Origin: Xanthomonas nasturtii
Lineage (GTDB): Bacteria > Pseudomonadota > Gammaproteobacteria > Xanthomonadales > Xanthomonadaceae
Assembly (NCBI RefSeq): GCF_001660815.1
Contig: NZ_LYMI01000056.1
Coordinates: 114,568-178,567 of the forward strand
Direction of reading: 5' to 3'
DNA length: 64,000 nucleotides
Shown here: positions 47,125-56,800 of the stretch, one piece after another
How positions within the stretch are numbered: the stretch's first letter is position 1
Layout of the letters: each line of letters begins with the position of its first letter
Translations under genes and position numbers: made by a program
Notes under the pieces: generated by a model
What the model was told of the DNA's origin: nothing
Databases searched by the model: none
Seen by the model: only the letters and a program-made list of their open reading frames with translations

Positions 47125-47361
47125 GGGGCTAAACCTTTCGAACAAGTTGCCGATGGTAACTTCAAGCGGTGGGCGATGGCGTGCCCGGCCGGTCGCGGAT
47201 GCGCGACTTGTCGGCCCGGAGGCGCTCAGACGTGGTCGGAACGTCCGCCTGGCGGGCCCCCGGCAATGCGCCCTTGACAGTCAATGCGGGTCTTGGGATA
47301 TACATGCAGTTTCGTAGCGACGTCGGAAGGGATGAAGCGTTGCGCGTCCGGGGATATTTGC

Positions 47362-47763
47362 ATGAGTGAAAACATTGCTGCGGGTGGGGAACTCGCAGGA
47401 CTGAAGGTGATGGTCATCGATGATTCGAAAACCATTCGCCGCACCGCCGAAACGCTGCTGAAGCGGGAAGGTTGTGAAGTAGTGACAGCAACGGATGGTT
47501 TCGAGGCACTGGCCAAAATTGCGGACCAGCAACCTCAGATCATTTTTGTCGACATCATGATGCCGCGCCTGGATGGGTACCAGACGTGCGCGTTGATCAA
47601 GGGCAACCAGCTCTTCAAATCGACGCCGGTGATCATGTTGTCGTCCAAGGATGGCCTGTTCGACAAGGCACGCGGCCGCATCGTCGGCTCCGAGCAATAT
47701 CTGACCAAGCCGTTCACCCGTGAAGAACTACTGAGCGCGATTCGCACGTACGTCCACGCCTGA
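47362..47763 (+). CDS. pilG: PilG, twitching-motility response regulator
   Basis: A receiver-only protein of 133 residues. The acid pair is Asp20/Asp21, the phosphoacceptor is Asp64 (IIFVDIMMPRLDGYQ) and the conserved Lys is in YLTKPFTREELL. The ATG at 47362 is chosen; the longer frame upstream is poor. In the Pil-Chp system PilG is the CheY-like output that promotes pilus extension and cAMP signalling. It heads the pilGHIJ-chp cluster. Confidence 0.94.
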   Translation: MSENIAAGGELAGLKVMVIDDSKTIRRTAETLLKREGCEVVTATDGFEALAKIADQQPQIIFVDIMMPRLDGYQTCALIKGNQLFKSTPVIMLSSKDGLFDKARGRIVGSEQYLTKPFTREELLSAIRTYVHA

Positions 47764-47780
47764 CCAGGGGGAAAGGCAAC

Positions 47781-48143
47781 ATGGCTCGAATTATATTGAT
47801 CGAGGACTCGCCCACCGACAGGGCAGTCTTCAGTCAATGGCTGGAAAAAGCTGGCCATACGGTCGTCGCCACCGACAACGCCGAAGCAGGACTTGAGCTG
47901 ATTCGCAGCCAGGCGCCCGATCTGGTGTTGATGGATGTGGTGTTGCCCGGCATGAGCGGCTTCCAGGCAACGCGTGCACTTGCGCGCGACCAGGCCACCA
48001 AGGACATCCCGGTGCTGCTGGTCAGCACCAAGGGCATGGAAACCGACAAGGCCTGGGGTTTGCGACAAGGTGCCAGCGATTACATCGTCAAGCCGCCGCG
48101 CGAAGACGATCTGATCGCGCGCATCAAACAACTGGTGCGTTGA
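47781..48143 (+). CDS. pilH: PilH, twitching-motility response regulator
   Basis: A receiver-only protein of 120 residues. The acid pair is Glu8/Asp9, the phosphoacceptor is Asp52 (LVLMDVVLPGMSGFQ) and Lys lies in YIVKPPREDDL. PilH is the second regulator of the system and in Pseudomonas promotes retraction or drains phosphate. A GGGGGAAAGG ribosome site precedes it. Its TGA overlaps the pilI ATG (TGATG). Confidence 0.94.
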   Translation: MARIILIEDSPTDRAVFSQWLEKAGHTVVATDNAEAGLELIRSQAPDLVLMDVVLPGMSGFQATRALARDQATKDIPVLLVSTKGMETDKAWGLRQGASDYIVKPPREDDLIARIKQLVR

Positions 48144-48673
48144 TGCGTTCTCCATTCGATATTCTCGAAGACTACGAGCGTCGTAGTCTTGCGCACGCCA
48201 CGCCGCTGCCGGAACGTCAGTTCTCGGCCGATATCTGGCGCGGTGTGGGTTATCGCGTCGGTACCCGGCGCCTGGTCTCGGACTTTCGCGAAGTGGCGGA
48301 AATCGTGCCGATGCCGTCGGTGACGCCGGTGCCCGGCGGGCAGCCCTGGTTGCTGGGCGTGGGCAACCTGCGCGGCAATCTGTTTCCGGTGATCGACCTG
48401 AAGCAGTTCCTGGAGGGCCGTCGCACGGTGCTGCAGGAAGGCCAGCGTGTGCTGATCATGCGTCAGAGCGGCGGCGACGTCGCACTGACCATCGATGAGT
48501 TGTACGGCCAGCGCAGCTTCGAACAGTCCCAGGCGGTCGAACCCGGCGAGTTGGCCCAGGGCCGCTATGCCCACTTCATCGATCGTGCCTTCCGTAACGA
48601 GACGCAGGACTGGGGTGTGTTCTCCCTGGCGTTGCTGTCGCGCACTCCTGAATTCCGGCAGGCCGCGGCCTAA
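48143..48673 (+). CDS. pilI: PilI, CheW-like adaptor
   Basis: A protein of 176 residues starting at the ATG overlapping the pilH stop. CheW fold signatures are EIVPMPSVTPVPGGQPWLLG, VGNLRGNLFPVIDLKQFLEG and LTIDELYGQRSF. It couples the PilJ receptor to ChpA. Confidence 0.93.
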   Translation: MRSPFDILEDYERRSLAHATPLPERQFSADIWRGVGYRVGTRRLVSDFREVAEIVPMPSVTPVPGGQPWLLGVGNLRGNLFPVIDLKQFLEGRRTVLQEGQRVLIMRQSGGDVALTIDELYGQRSFEQSQAVEPGELAQGRYAHFIDRAFRNETQDWGVFSLALLSRTPEFRQAAA

Positions 48674-48712
48674 GCCGCGACCCCGCCACGTCATACAGAT
48701 CGAGGTCGAACC

Positions 48713-50749
48713 ATGAGTACCGCCCCGGACGCCCGCAAGACCAACAAGCTCGGCAGCGTCAGCACCAGCTTCTGGCTTGGCTTGCTGGTGTTGTCGATGA
48801 TCGTGTTTGGCGCCAACACCGGCGTCGCGACCTGGCAGGGCAGCCGTCTTGCCGGTGCCGGCATCGGCGCGGCCGACCTGCAGGTGCTCTCGCAGCAGTT
48901 GGCCAACCAGGGCCGCGAAGCGGTGTCCGGCGACGCCAAGGCATTCGCCGCATTCAAGCAGACCAAGGGCCGCATCGACAGCACGGTCAACGAACTGGAT
49001 GGCCGTTACGGCCAGGAAGGTTCGGTGGCCAGTGCGATGGCGCAGCTCAAGGCGACCTGGGTGCCGCTGAGCAAGAACGCCGATCAGGTCATCGCCAGCG
49101 AATCGGCGGTGCTCGGCCTGGCCGGTGACGCCGAACGCTTTTCCGGCAGCGTGCCGCAGCTGCAGGCGCAGTTGAACGAAGTGGTGCGCGCGATGACGGT
49201 CAGCGGCGCGCCCGCTTCGCAGATCTACAACACGCTGCAGCAGGTGGTGGTCGCCGGCACCATGGCGCGCCGGGTCACCGAAATGCGCGCCGGTGGCGCC
49301 AATGCGGCCGCCTCTGGCGACGCGCTGGCACGCGACTCGGTGGTGTTCACGCAGATGCTGGACGGCCTGCGCGCAGGCAATGACGAGCTCGGCATCGCGG
49401 CGGTGCGCAACCCGGCCGCGCTGGCGGCACTGGAGCAGTCGCAGACGCAATGGACGACGATGAAGAAGGACATCGACGCCATTCTCGCCAGCTCGCGCAA
49501 CCTGTTTGCCGCGCAGTCCTCGGCCGCCGCGCTGACGGCCGGCTCCAACAAGATGCTCGAGGACAGCAAGAAGCTGTTCGATGCGTTCTCCGCGTTCGGT
49601 TCGGTGCGCGATACGCGCCTGTTTCCGAACTTCTGGCTGGGCGTGGTGTCCGGCCTGGTCGCGCTGCTGGCGATCATCGGCTTCGTGTGGAGCTCGGTGC
49701 GCGTGCGGACGCGCGAGCAGGACGTGCGCTACCAGTCGCAGGTGGAATTCAACAGCCGCAACCAGCAGGCGATCATGCGCTTGCTGGACGAAATCAGCTC
49801 GCTCGGTGAGGGCGACCTGACCGTGAAGGCCTCGGTGACCGAAGACATGACCGGCGCGATTGCAGACGCGATCAACTACGCCGTGGACGAACTGCGTCAC
49901 CTGGTGACCACCATCAACGACACTTCGGCCAAGGTGGCCGTGTCGACCCAGGAAACCCAGGCCACGGCCATGCAGCTGGCCGAAGCGGCCGGTCAGCAGG
50001 CCAACCAGATCACCACCGCCTCCGAGCGCATCAGCGAAATCGCCGCCAGCATCGAACAGGTCTCGCGCAACTCCACCGAGTCGGCCGAAGTGGCGCAGCG
50101 CTCGGTGGTCATCGCCGCCGAAGGTGCCGGCGTGGTGCGCGAGACGATTCAGGGCATGGACCAGATCCGCGACCAGATCCAGGAAACCTCCAAGCGCATC
50201 AAGCGGCTGGGCGAATCCTCGCAGGAGATCGGCTCGATCGTGGAACTGATCAACGACATTTCCGAGCAGACCAACATCCTGGCGCTCAACGCCGCGGTGC
50301 AGGCCGCGTCCGCAGGCGAGGCCGGCCGCGGTTTCGCGGTGGTGGCCGACGAAGTGCAGCGCCTGGCAGAACGCACTTCGAGTGCGACCCGACGTATCGA
50401 AGGCCTGGTGCAGACCATTCAGGCCGATACCAACGAAGCGGTCAGCTCGATGGAGCAGACCACCTCCGAAGTGGTCTCCGGTGCCCGCCTGGCCGAAGAC
50501 GCCGGCACTGCGCTGACTGAAATCGAGCGCGTGTCCAACGCCTTGAACAACCTGATTAAAAACATCTCCATCGCTGCCCACCAGCAGTCGGCTGCGGCGA
50601 CGGATATCACACAGACCATGGGCGTGATCCGTCAGATCACCAGCCAGACATCGCAGGGTGCGGAACAGACGGCCGAATCGATCGGCAACCTGGCCGAGCT
50701 CGCTGCCGATCTGCGCCGTTCGGTCGCCGACTTCAAGCTGCCGGCGTGA
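48713..50749 (+). CDS. pilJ: PilJ, type IV pilus chemoreceptor
   Basis: A protein of 678 residues. Membrane helices lie at about 19-38 (FWLGLLVLSMIVFGANTGVA) and about 303-322 (WLGVVSGLVALLAIIGFVW), with a large periplasmic domain of PilJ type between them. HAMP (LLDEISSLGEGDLTVKASV) and the signalling helices follow, with the tip at [20 protein letters not shown]. In P. aeruginosa PilJ senses surface contact and pilin. No pilK-like methyltransferase gene follows; the next gene is chpA after 113 bp. Confidence 0.94.
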   Translation: MSTAPDARKTNKLGSVSTSFWLGLLVLSMIVFGANTGVATWQGSRLAGAGIGAADLQVLSQQLANQGREAVSGDAKAFAAFKQTKGRIDSTVNELDGRYGQEGSVASAMAQLKATWVPLSKNADQVIASESAVLGLAGDAERFSGSVPQLQAQLNEVVRAMTVSGAPASQIYNTLQQVVVAGTMARRVTEMRAGGANAAASGDALARDSVVFTQMLDGLRAGNDELGIAAVRNPAALAALEQSQTQWTTMKKDIDAILASSRNLFAAQSSAAALTAGSNKMLEDSKKLFDAFSAFGSVRDTRLFPNFWLGVVSGLVALLAIIGFVWSSVRVRTREQDVRYQSQVEFNSRNQQAIMRLLDEISSLGEGDLTVKASVTEDMTGAIADAINYAVDELRHLVTTINDTSAKVAVSTQETQATAMQLAEAAGQQANQITTASERISEIAASIEQVSRNSTESAEVAQRSVVIAAEGAGVVRETIQGMDQIRDQIQETSKRIKRLGESSQEIGSIVELINDISEQTNILALNAAVQAASAGEAGRGFAVVADEVQRLAERTSSATRRIEGLVQTIQADTNEAVSSMEQTTSEVVSGARLAEDAGTALTEIERVSNALNNLIKNISIAAHQQSAAATDITQTMGVIRQITSQTSQGAEQTAESIGNLAELAADLRRSVADFKLPA

Positions 50750-50862
50750 CCACGACGCGGAACGGGAAAGGATCAGCAGATGGCGCGTAGTAGCGTTACG
50801 TCGATGCAGGAAGTGACCGGTTGCCGCGCTGGCGGTGAGCCGGCCGTTGTCAGGGGGCTGCA

Positions 50863-53800
50863 ATGAGCGCGCTTCGCGATGCGATGAGTCACGCCGCACT
50901 GGGCTGGGTCAAGCCAGAGCTGGACGAGACGTTGCGCCAGGCGCGCAACGAGATCGAATACTTTGCCGAAGAACCCTCCGACACCAGTCGGATGCGTTTC
51001 TGCGCGGGCTATCTGCACCAGGTGCAGGGCACGCTGCGGATGGTGGAGTTGTATGCGCCGGCCATGGTGGCCGAAGAGCTCGAGCTGCTGGCCCAGGCCG
51101 TGCAGCTAGGCGAAGTCGCCGACCGCGACGAAGCCTGCGCCATGCTGATGCGCGGCACCGTGCTGCTGCCCGATTATCTGGAGCGGCTGCAAAACGGTCA
51201 CCGCGACATTCCGATCGTGTTGTTGCCGCTGCTCAATGAGATCCGCGCCACCCGTGGCCAGCCGGGTTTGAATGAGAGCGTGCTGTTCGCGTTCGACCCG
51301 CAGGCCGGTGTTGCCACCGAGGCCGAGCTGGATCACGCGCGCGGCAGCCTCAGGGGGCGCAATCGCGAATTGCTCGACACTGTCGGCAATGCCGTCAAGG
51401 AAGAATTGCTGCGCGTCAAGGACGCGCTGGACCTGCATCTGCGCACCGGCGGCGACATCGCCGAGCTGCAGACCCAGGTCACGGATCTGGGCAGCGTTGC
51501 CGACACGCTGGGCATGATGGGCCTGGGCGTGGCGCGCAATGTCGTCGTGCAGCAGCGCGACGCGTTGGCGCGCGTGGTCGATGGCCAGGTGCAGATGGAC
51601 GAAAGCGTGCTGCTGGATATCGCCGGCGCGCTGCTGTACGTGGATGCCTCGCTGGACGATCAGGTCGCCAGCCTTGGCGCCGATGTCGGCGATGGCAACG
51701 AAGCCAGCAACAGTGCCAACTCCTCGGAAGTGCGTCGCACGGTCGATGTGCTGGCGCAGGAAGCGATCGCCAACTTCGGTGCGGCGCGCGAGCATTTCGT
51801 CGCCTTTATCGAAACCAATTGGGACCACGCCCGTCTGGCCGATGTGCCGCACCTGCTCGGCGAAGTCGGCGGTGCATTGCGCATTCTCGAACTGCCGCAG
51901 GCCGCCGATTATCTGGAAGGCGTGCGGCGCTACGTCGATCTGGAATTGATCGGCAAGCAGCGCGTTCCCAGCGGCCGGCAGCTGGACACCCTGGCCGACG
52001 CGATGGCCAGCCTGGAGTACTACCTGGAAGCCCTGCGCGAGCGCCGTCCCGGCCGCGAAGAGATTCTGGACATCACCCGCAACAGCCTGGAAACACTGCG
52101 GTATTGGCCGCTGCCGTCGGGCCAGCCGTCCGACTTGCCGGTTGGCACCGATCAGCCGGGCAGCGCGGCCGCTCCGCCGCTGCAGCATGCCGACGCGCCG
52201 CAAGCCGCCAACGATGCCGCGCCGGTGCCCGCGCTGGAATGGGCCAACGAAACCGTAGTCGAGGCGCCGTTCGCCGCCAGCGTGGTGCACGACACCGGCG
52301 CCGCCGCGACCGATACGGTGTTCTCGTTCGACCCGGTCGCCGCGGAAGAAACCGTCTCCGGCCAGGCGCATGTGCCGTTCACCGTGGCACCGCTGGAGTT
52401 GTCCGACGACGGCGCGCAGGCGCCCGGCGACTGGCATCTGGAAAGCACCGAGCAGGCCGCGCCGATCGCTCCTTCCGCGTTCGACCCGGTGTCGGCCGAG
52501 CAGGATGGCAGCGAGTCTGCACAGGTCAGCTACACGGTGGATCTGAGCGCGCTGGAGCAGCATGACGCCGCGCCTATGGTTGCCGAGGACGCACCGCTGC
52601 AGATCGAGCAGATCGACCTGCCGGGCGATGCCGATCAGACCGAAGCGCCGCTGGATTTCATCGCTGCAAACGAAACGCGTCGTGCGCAGACCAGCATCGA
52701 AGATGCGTTCTCGCCGCCGCCGATTCCGCCGCAGGAACTGGACGACCCGTTCGTCGAATCCGCGCCCGAGCCGCAGGATGCGCCTGCCGAGCAAGCCGCC
52801 GAACAGGGCGCGCCGCGCGTGCAGCAGGCCGTGGTCAGCGAGTTCGAACTGGACGACGCATCCGCGGCATTCCTGGCCCAGCTCGACGCGGCTGCTGCAC
52901 AGTTCGAAGTGGAGCGCCCGCAGGCGCCAGCAGCCGCTGCCGATGCACAGACCGCGCAGGCATCGTCGGAACCGGTGTCGAACGCGAGTGTTCAGCCCGC
53001 CGCCGATGCCGGCATTTTCGGCGGCTTCGGCGATAGCGATATCGACGACGATATCCGCGATGTGTTCCTGGAGGAATTCGACGAAGAGCTGGTCAACCTG
53101 GGTCAGCTGTTGCCGGTGTGGCGCGCCGCACCCAACAGCCCGGAAAACCTGCGCCCGATCCGCCGCGTCTTCCACACCCTGAAGGGCAGTGGGCGTCTGG
53201 TCGGTGCCAGCGTGCTGGGCGAGTTCAGCTGGAAAATCGAGAGCATGCTCAACCGCGTGCTCGATAACTCGCGACCGGCCAGCCCGGCGGTCGTGGCGAT
53301 GGTGGAGCTGGCCTACGAGGTGCTGCCGCAGTTCAATGCCGCGCTGCGCGACCAGGGCCGCATCAGCGCCGATCTGCCGGACATCCAGGCCGTTGCCGAG
53401 CGCGTTGCCGCTGGCGAAGAGGTTTATTACGTTCCCGCAGCCGCAGCGCCGGTGATTGCCGACGCTGTGGTGCTTCCGGTGGCGGCGGGCGTGTTTGTCG
53501 CCGGCGGCGGAACGCCGGCCTCGGTGGACAGCGTGCTGCGCGAGATCCTGGAAGCCGAGGTCGCCACGCACCTGGACACGGTGAACGGCTGGCTGCAGGC
53601 CAGCCACGCCGAGCCGCAGCTGGCGACCGAAGAACTGTTGCGTGCCGTGCACACCATGAGTGGTGCGTTCGCGATGACCGACGTGCCGGAAATCACCCTG
53701 GTGACGACGCCGGCCGAAAGCTACGTCAAGCGTTTGCTGGCCGCGTCGGTCACGCCGTCGGCCGACGGTATCGATGCAATCGCCGCAACCGCTGCGGCGA

Positions 53801-56800
53801 TCGCCACCACGGTGACCGCGCTGCGTGCCGATGCGCCGTTGATTCCGTCGTTCGCGCCGTTGACCGAGCGCTTGCGCGCGCTGGTGGACACCTTGCCGGA
53901 AGCGCAATGGCCGCCGCAGGTGTTCCTGGACGAGCTGGGCGATGACGACGCGGCAAGCGAAGCGGCAGCCGGCAGCGATGGCGCGGTCGAACTGACCGGT
54001 GCGCAGGATCTGTCGCAGTACCTGGACGCCAGTGCGCTGCCGTCCGACGCGCCCGCACCGACGCAAGACGCCGACGCTGTACAGCCGCAGGCGGACGATG
54101 CACCGATTTCAGTGGACGAACTGGCCGAGGCTGAAGCCGAGCACGATTCGGCACTCGCATTGGACGCGCCTGCACCGCATGCCGTCGACGAGGCCGGCCA
54201 CGCTGCGTCGCACGAACACGAACACGTCGACACAACTGCCGACGCTGCGCCCGCAGCGAGCGATGATGCGCTGGTATCGGTTGCCGATTCCGAGCAGCTC
54301 GCCGATGCGCTGCATGGCGATGCCGCGCAGCGCACGCAGGCAGACCAGGCCGCGTTGCAGGACGCAGACGACACGCCAGCCGACGAGCCGCTGATCGAAG
54401 CCGACGCCTGGGATGCGACCGGGCTGCAACATGCGCAAACCGCGCCGCACGACCACGCCGGACAGGTGCCGAATGAGGTAGTTGCTGATGGTGTCTCCAG
54501 CGAGCAGGACGCCGATGCGACCAGCACGCACACCGACAGCGTTGCGGTAGACGAGCTGGCCGACGCAGAAGCCACCTTGGGCGATGCGCAGACGCTGGCC
54601 GCGGCCGATGCCGAGCAGGCAACGGACGCGCAGGCACACCACGTGCCGGCGCACGACGAGCAGGCAGCAGCAGGCCTGGACGACGCAGTCGAGACCATCG
54701 AAGCCTTGCACGCCGTGCACGCCGACGCTGCGTTGGGCGAGCCGCCGCACGCAACCACCGCAGACGACTGGACGCCGGAAACTGCAGCGCTCGATAGCGT
54801 GCCGACCGACCAGGACGGCCATGCGGCCGATCAGTTCGGCCACGACCACGCGGACACGCAGGAACAGTTCGGCGAACAGCCGGCAGACGAGGCGGCGCAG
54901 CGCAGCGATGCAGCACTGTCGCACGTCGATGATGCGCATGTTGTAGGCGAACAGCAGTACGCCGAAGACGCCGCGCAGCTGGGTGAGTACGCAGACGCTG
55001 AAGCGCACGCCTCTTCGAATCAGCAGGAGGATTCGGGCGGGCACGCACCTACGGATGCGCAGCAGCACCCAGGCGAGCAGGCGCAGGCGGAGCAGGACGT
55101 CGATTCCGGCGAGCAGTCGCAGCCGGACACGTATTTGCACGAACACGCGACCGAAGCCGAGCACGCTGCAACGTCCGGGCAATCGCAAGGCGAGCATCCC
55201 GAAACGCAACACTCGGAGGCTGAGCAGGCCGAAGCCGAGCATGCAGAAATCGAGCTTGCAGAAACTGAGCATGCACAAGCCGAGCATGCACACACTGAGC
55301 AGGCCGACGCTGAAGCAATGCCCGATCACACCATCGAATCGGTGCAGGCATTCGAAATGGCGCATGCGGCCGATCGGGTCGAGGAGGCGGGCGATCCGCA
55401 GTCCGGCACCGCGCCGGAACGGCACGACGCAGCGCCTGCCACCGCCGACGAAGCGGCAGATACCGACGCGCATGCAGCCAGCGACGCGGTTGTCGCGGCC
55501 GAGCACGCAGAACATGCCGATCACGCGGATGCCGGCGAACACAGCGATGCCAACCAGTACGCCGACGCGATCCCAGACCGGCGCGCAGCCGCCAGCGAGC
55601 ACGATGCAACCGACCCCGATGCAACCGACCACAGCGCAGTCACGCCGGAAGACACCAGCGCTGCAGTCTTTAGCGCGCCGGTGGAAGAGGCTGCGCGTGC
55701 CGAGACGGCAGGCAGCGATGTCGGCGCGGCATTCGATACCGGCCCACTCAACTTCGATCAACTCGACGGCGAGCTGGTCGATATCTTTGTCGAAGAAGGC
55801 CGCGACCTGCTGGACCATTGCGACGGTCTGATCGCCCGCATGCGCGAAGTGCCGGAAGACCGCGATGTCCTCAACGGACTGCAGCGCGATCTGCACACGC
55901 TCAAGGGCGGCGCGCGCATGGCCGGCATCAACGCCATCGGCGACCTCGGCCATGCGATCGAATCGTTGCTCGAAGCGGTGGCGGCCAACCGCACCGACAT
56001 CGATCGCGACGACGTGCGCTTGTTCGAGCGTGGCTTCGACCGCCTGCACCAGTTGCTGACCCGCACCGGCATGCACCGCGCCGTGGCGATGCCGGCCGAT
56101 CTGGTGGAAGCCTTCGAAACCCGCACCCGTGGCCGCAATGCCGCCCCGCCCAGCGACGCCGATGTCCGCGCGATCGCCAAGGCGTCGGTGGAACCGGCAC
56201 CGTTGTCCGCACCGGTTCCGGTGGAAGGCCAGACCGAAGAAGACTTCCTGCCGCGCGTGCAGCAGGAGCAGGTGCGCGTGCGCGCCGACCTGCTCGACCG
56301 CCTGGTCAACCACGCCGGCGAAGTGGCGATCTACCGTTCGCGCCTGGAGCAGCAGTTGGGCGCGTTCCGCGGCGCCATGGGCGAACTGGATCGCACCAAC
56401 GCCCGTCTGCGCGACCAGTTGCGCCGTCTGGATCTGGAAACCGAAGCGCAGATCGTGGCGCGTTACCAGCGCGAGCAGGATCAGGGCGATCGCACCTTCG
56501 ATCCGCTGGAACTGGACCGCTTCTCCACCCTGCAGCAGCTCAGCCGCGCGCTGAACGAATCGGCCGCCGACTTGGGCGGTTTGCAGGGCGTGCTGGAAGA
56601 CCTGTCGCGCCAGTACGACGGCTTGCTGCAACAGCAGTCGCGCGTCAGCTCCGAACTGCAGGACGGCCTGATGCGCGCGCGCATGGTGCCGTTCGACGGT
56701 CTGGTGCCGCGGTTGCGCCGTGTGGTGCGTCAAGCCGCCAGCGACACCGGCAAGCAGGTGCATCTGTTGCTGGAAGGCACCCAGGGCGAACTCGATCGCA

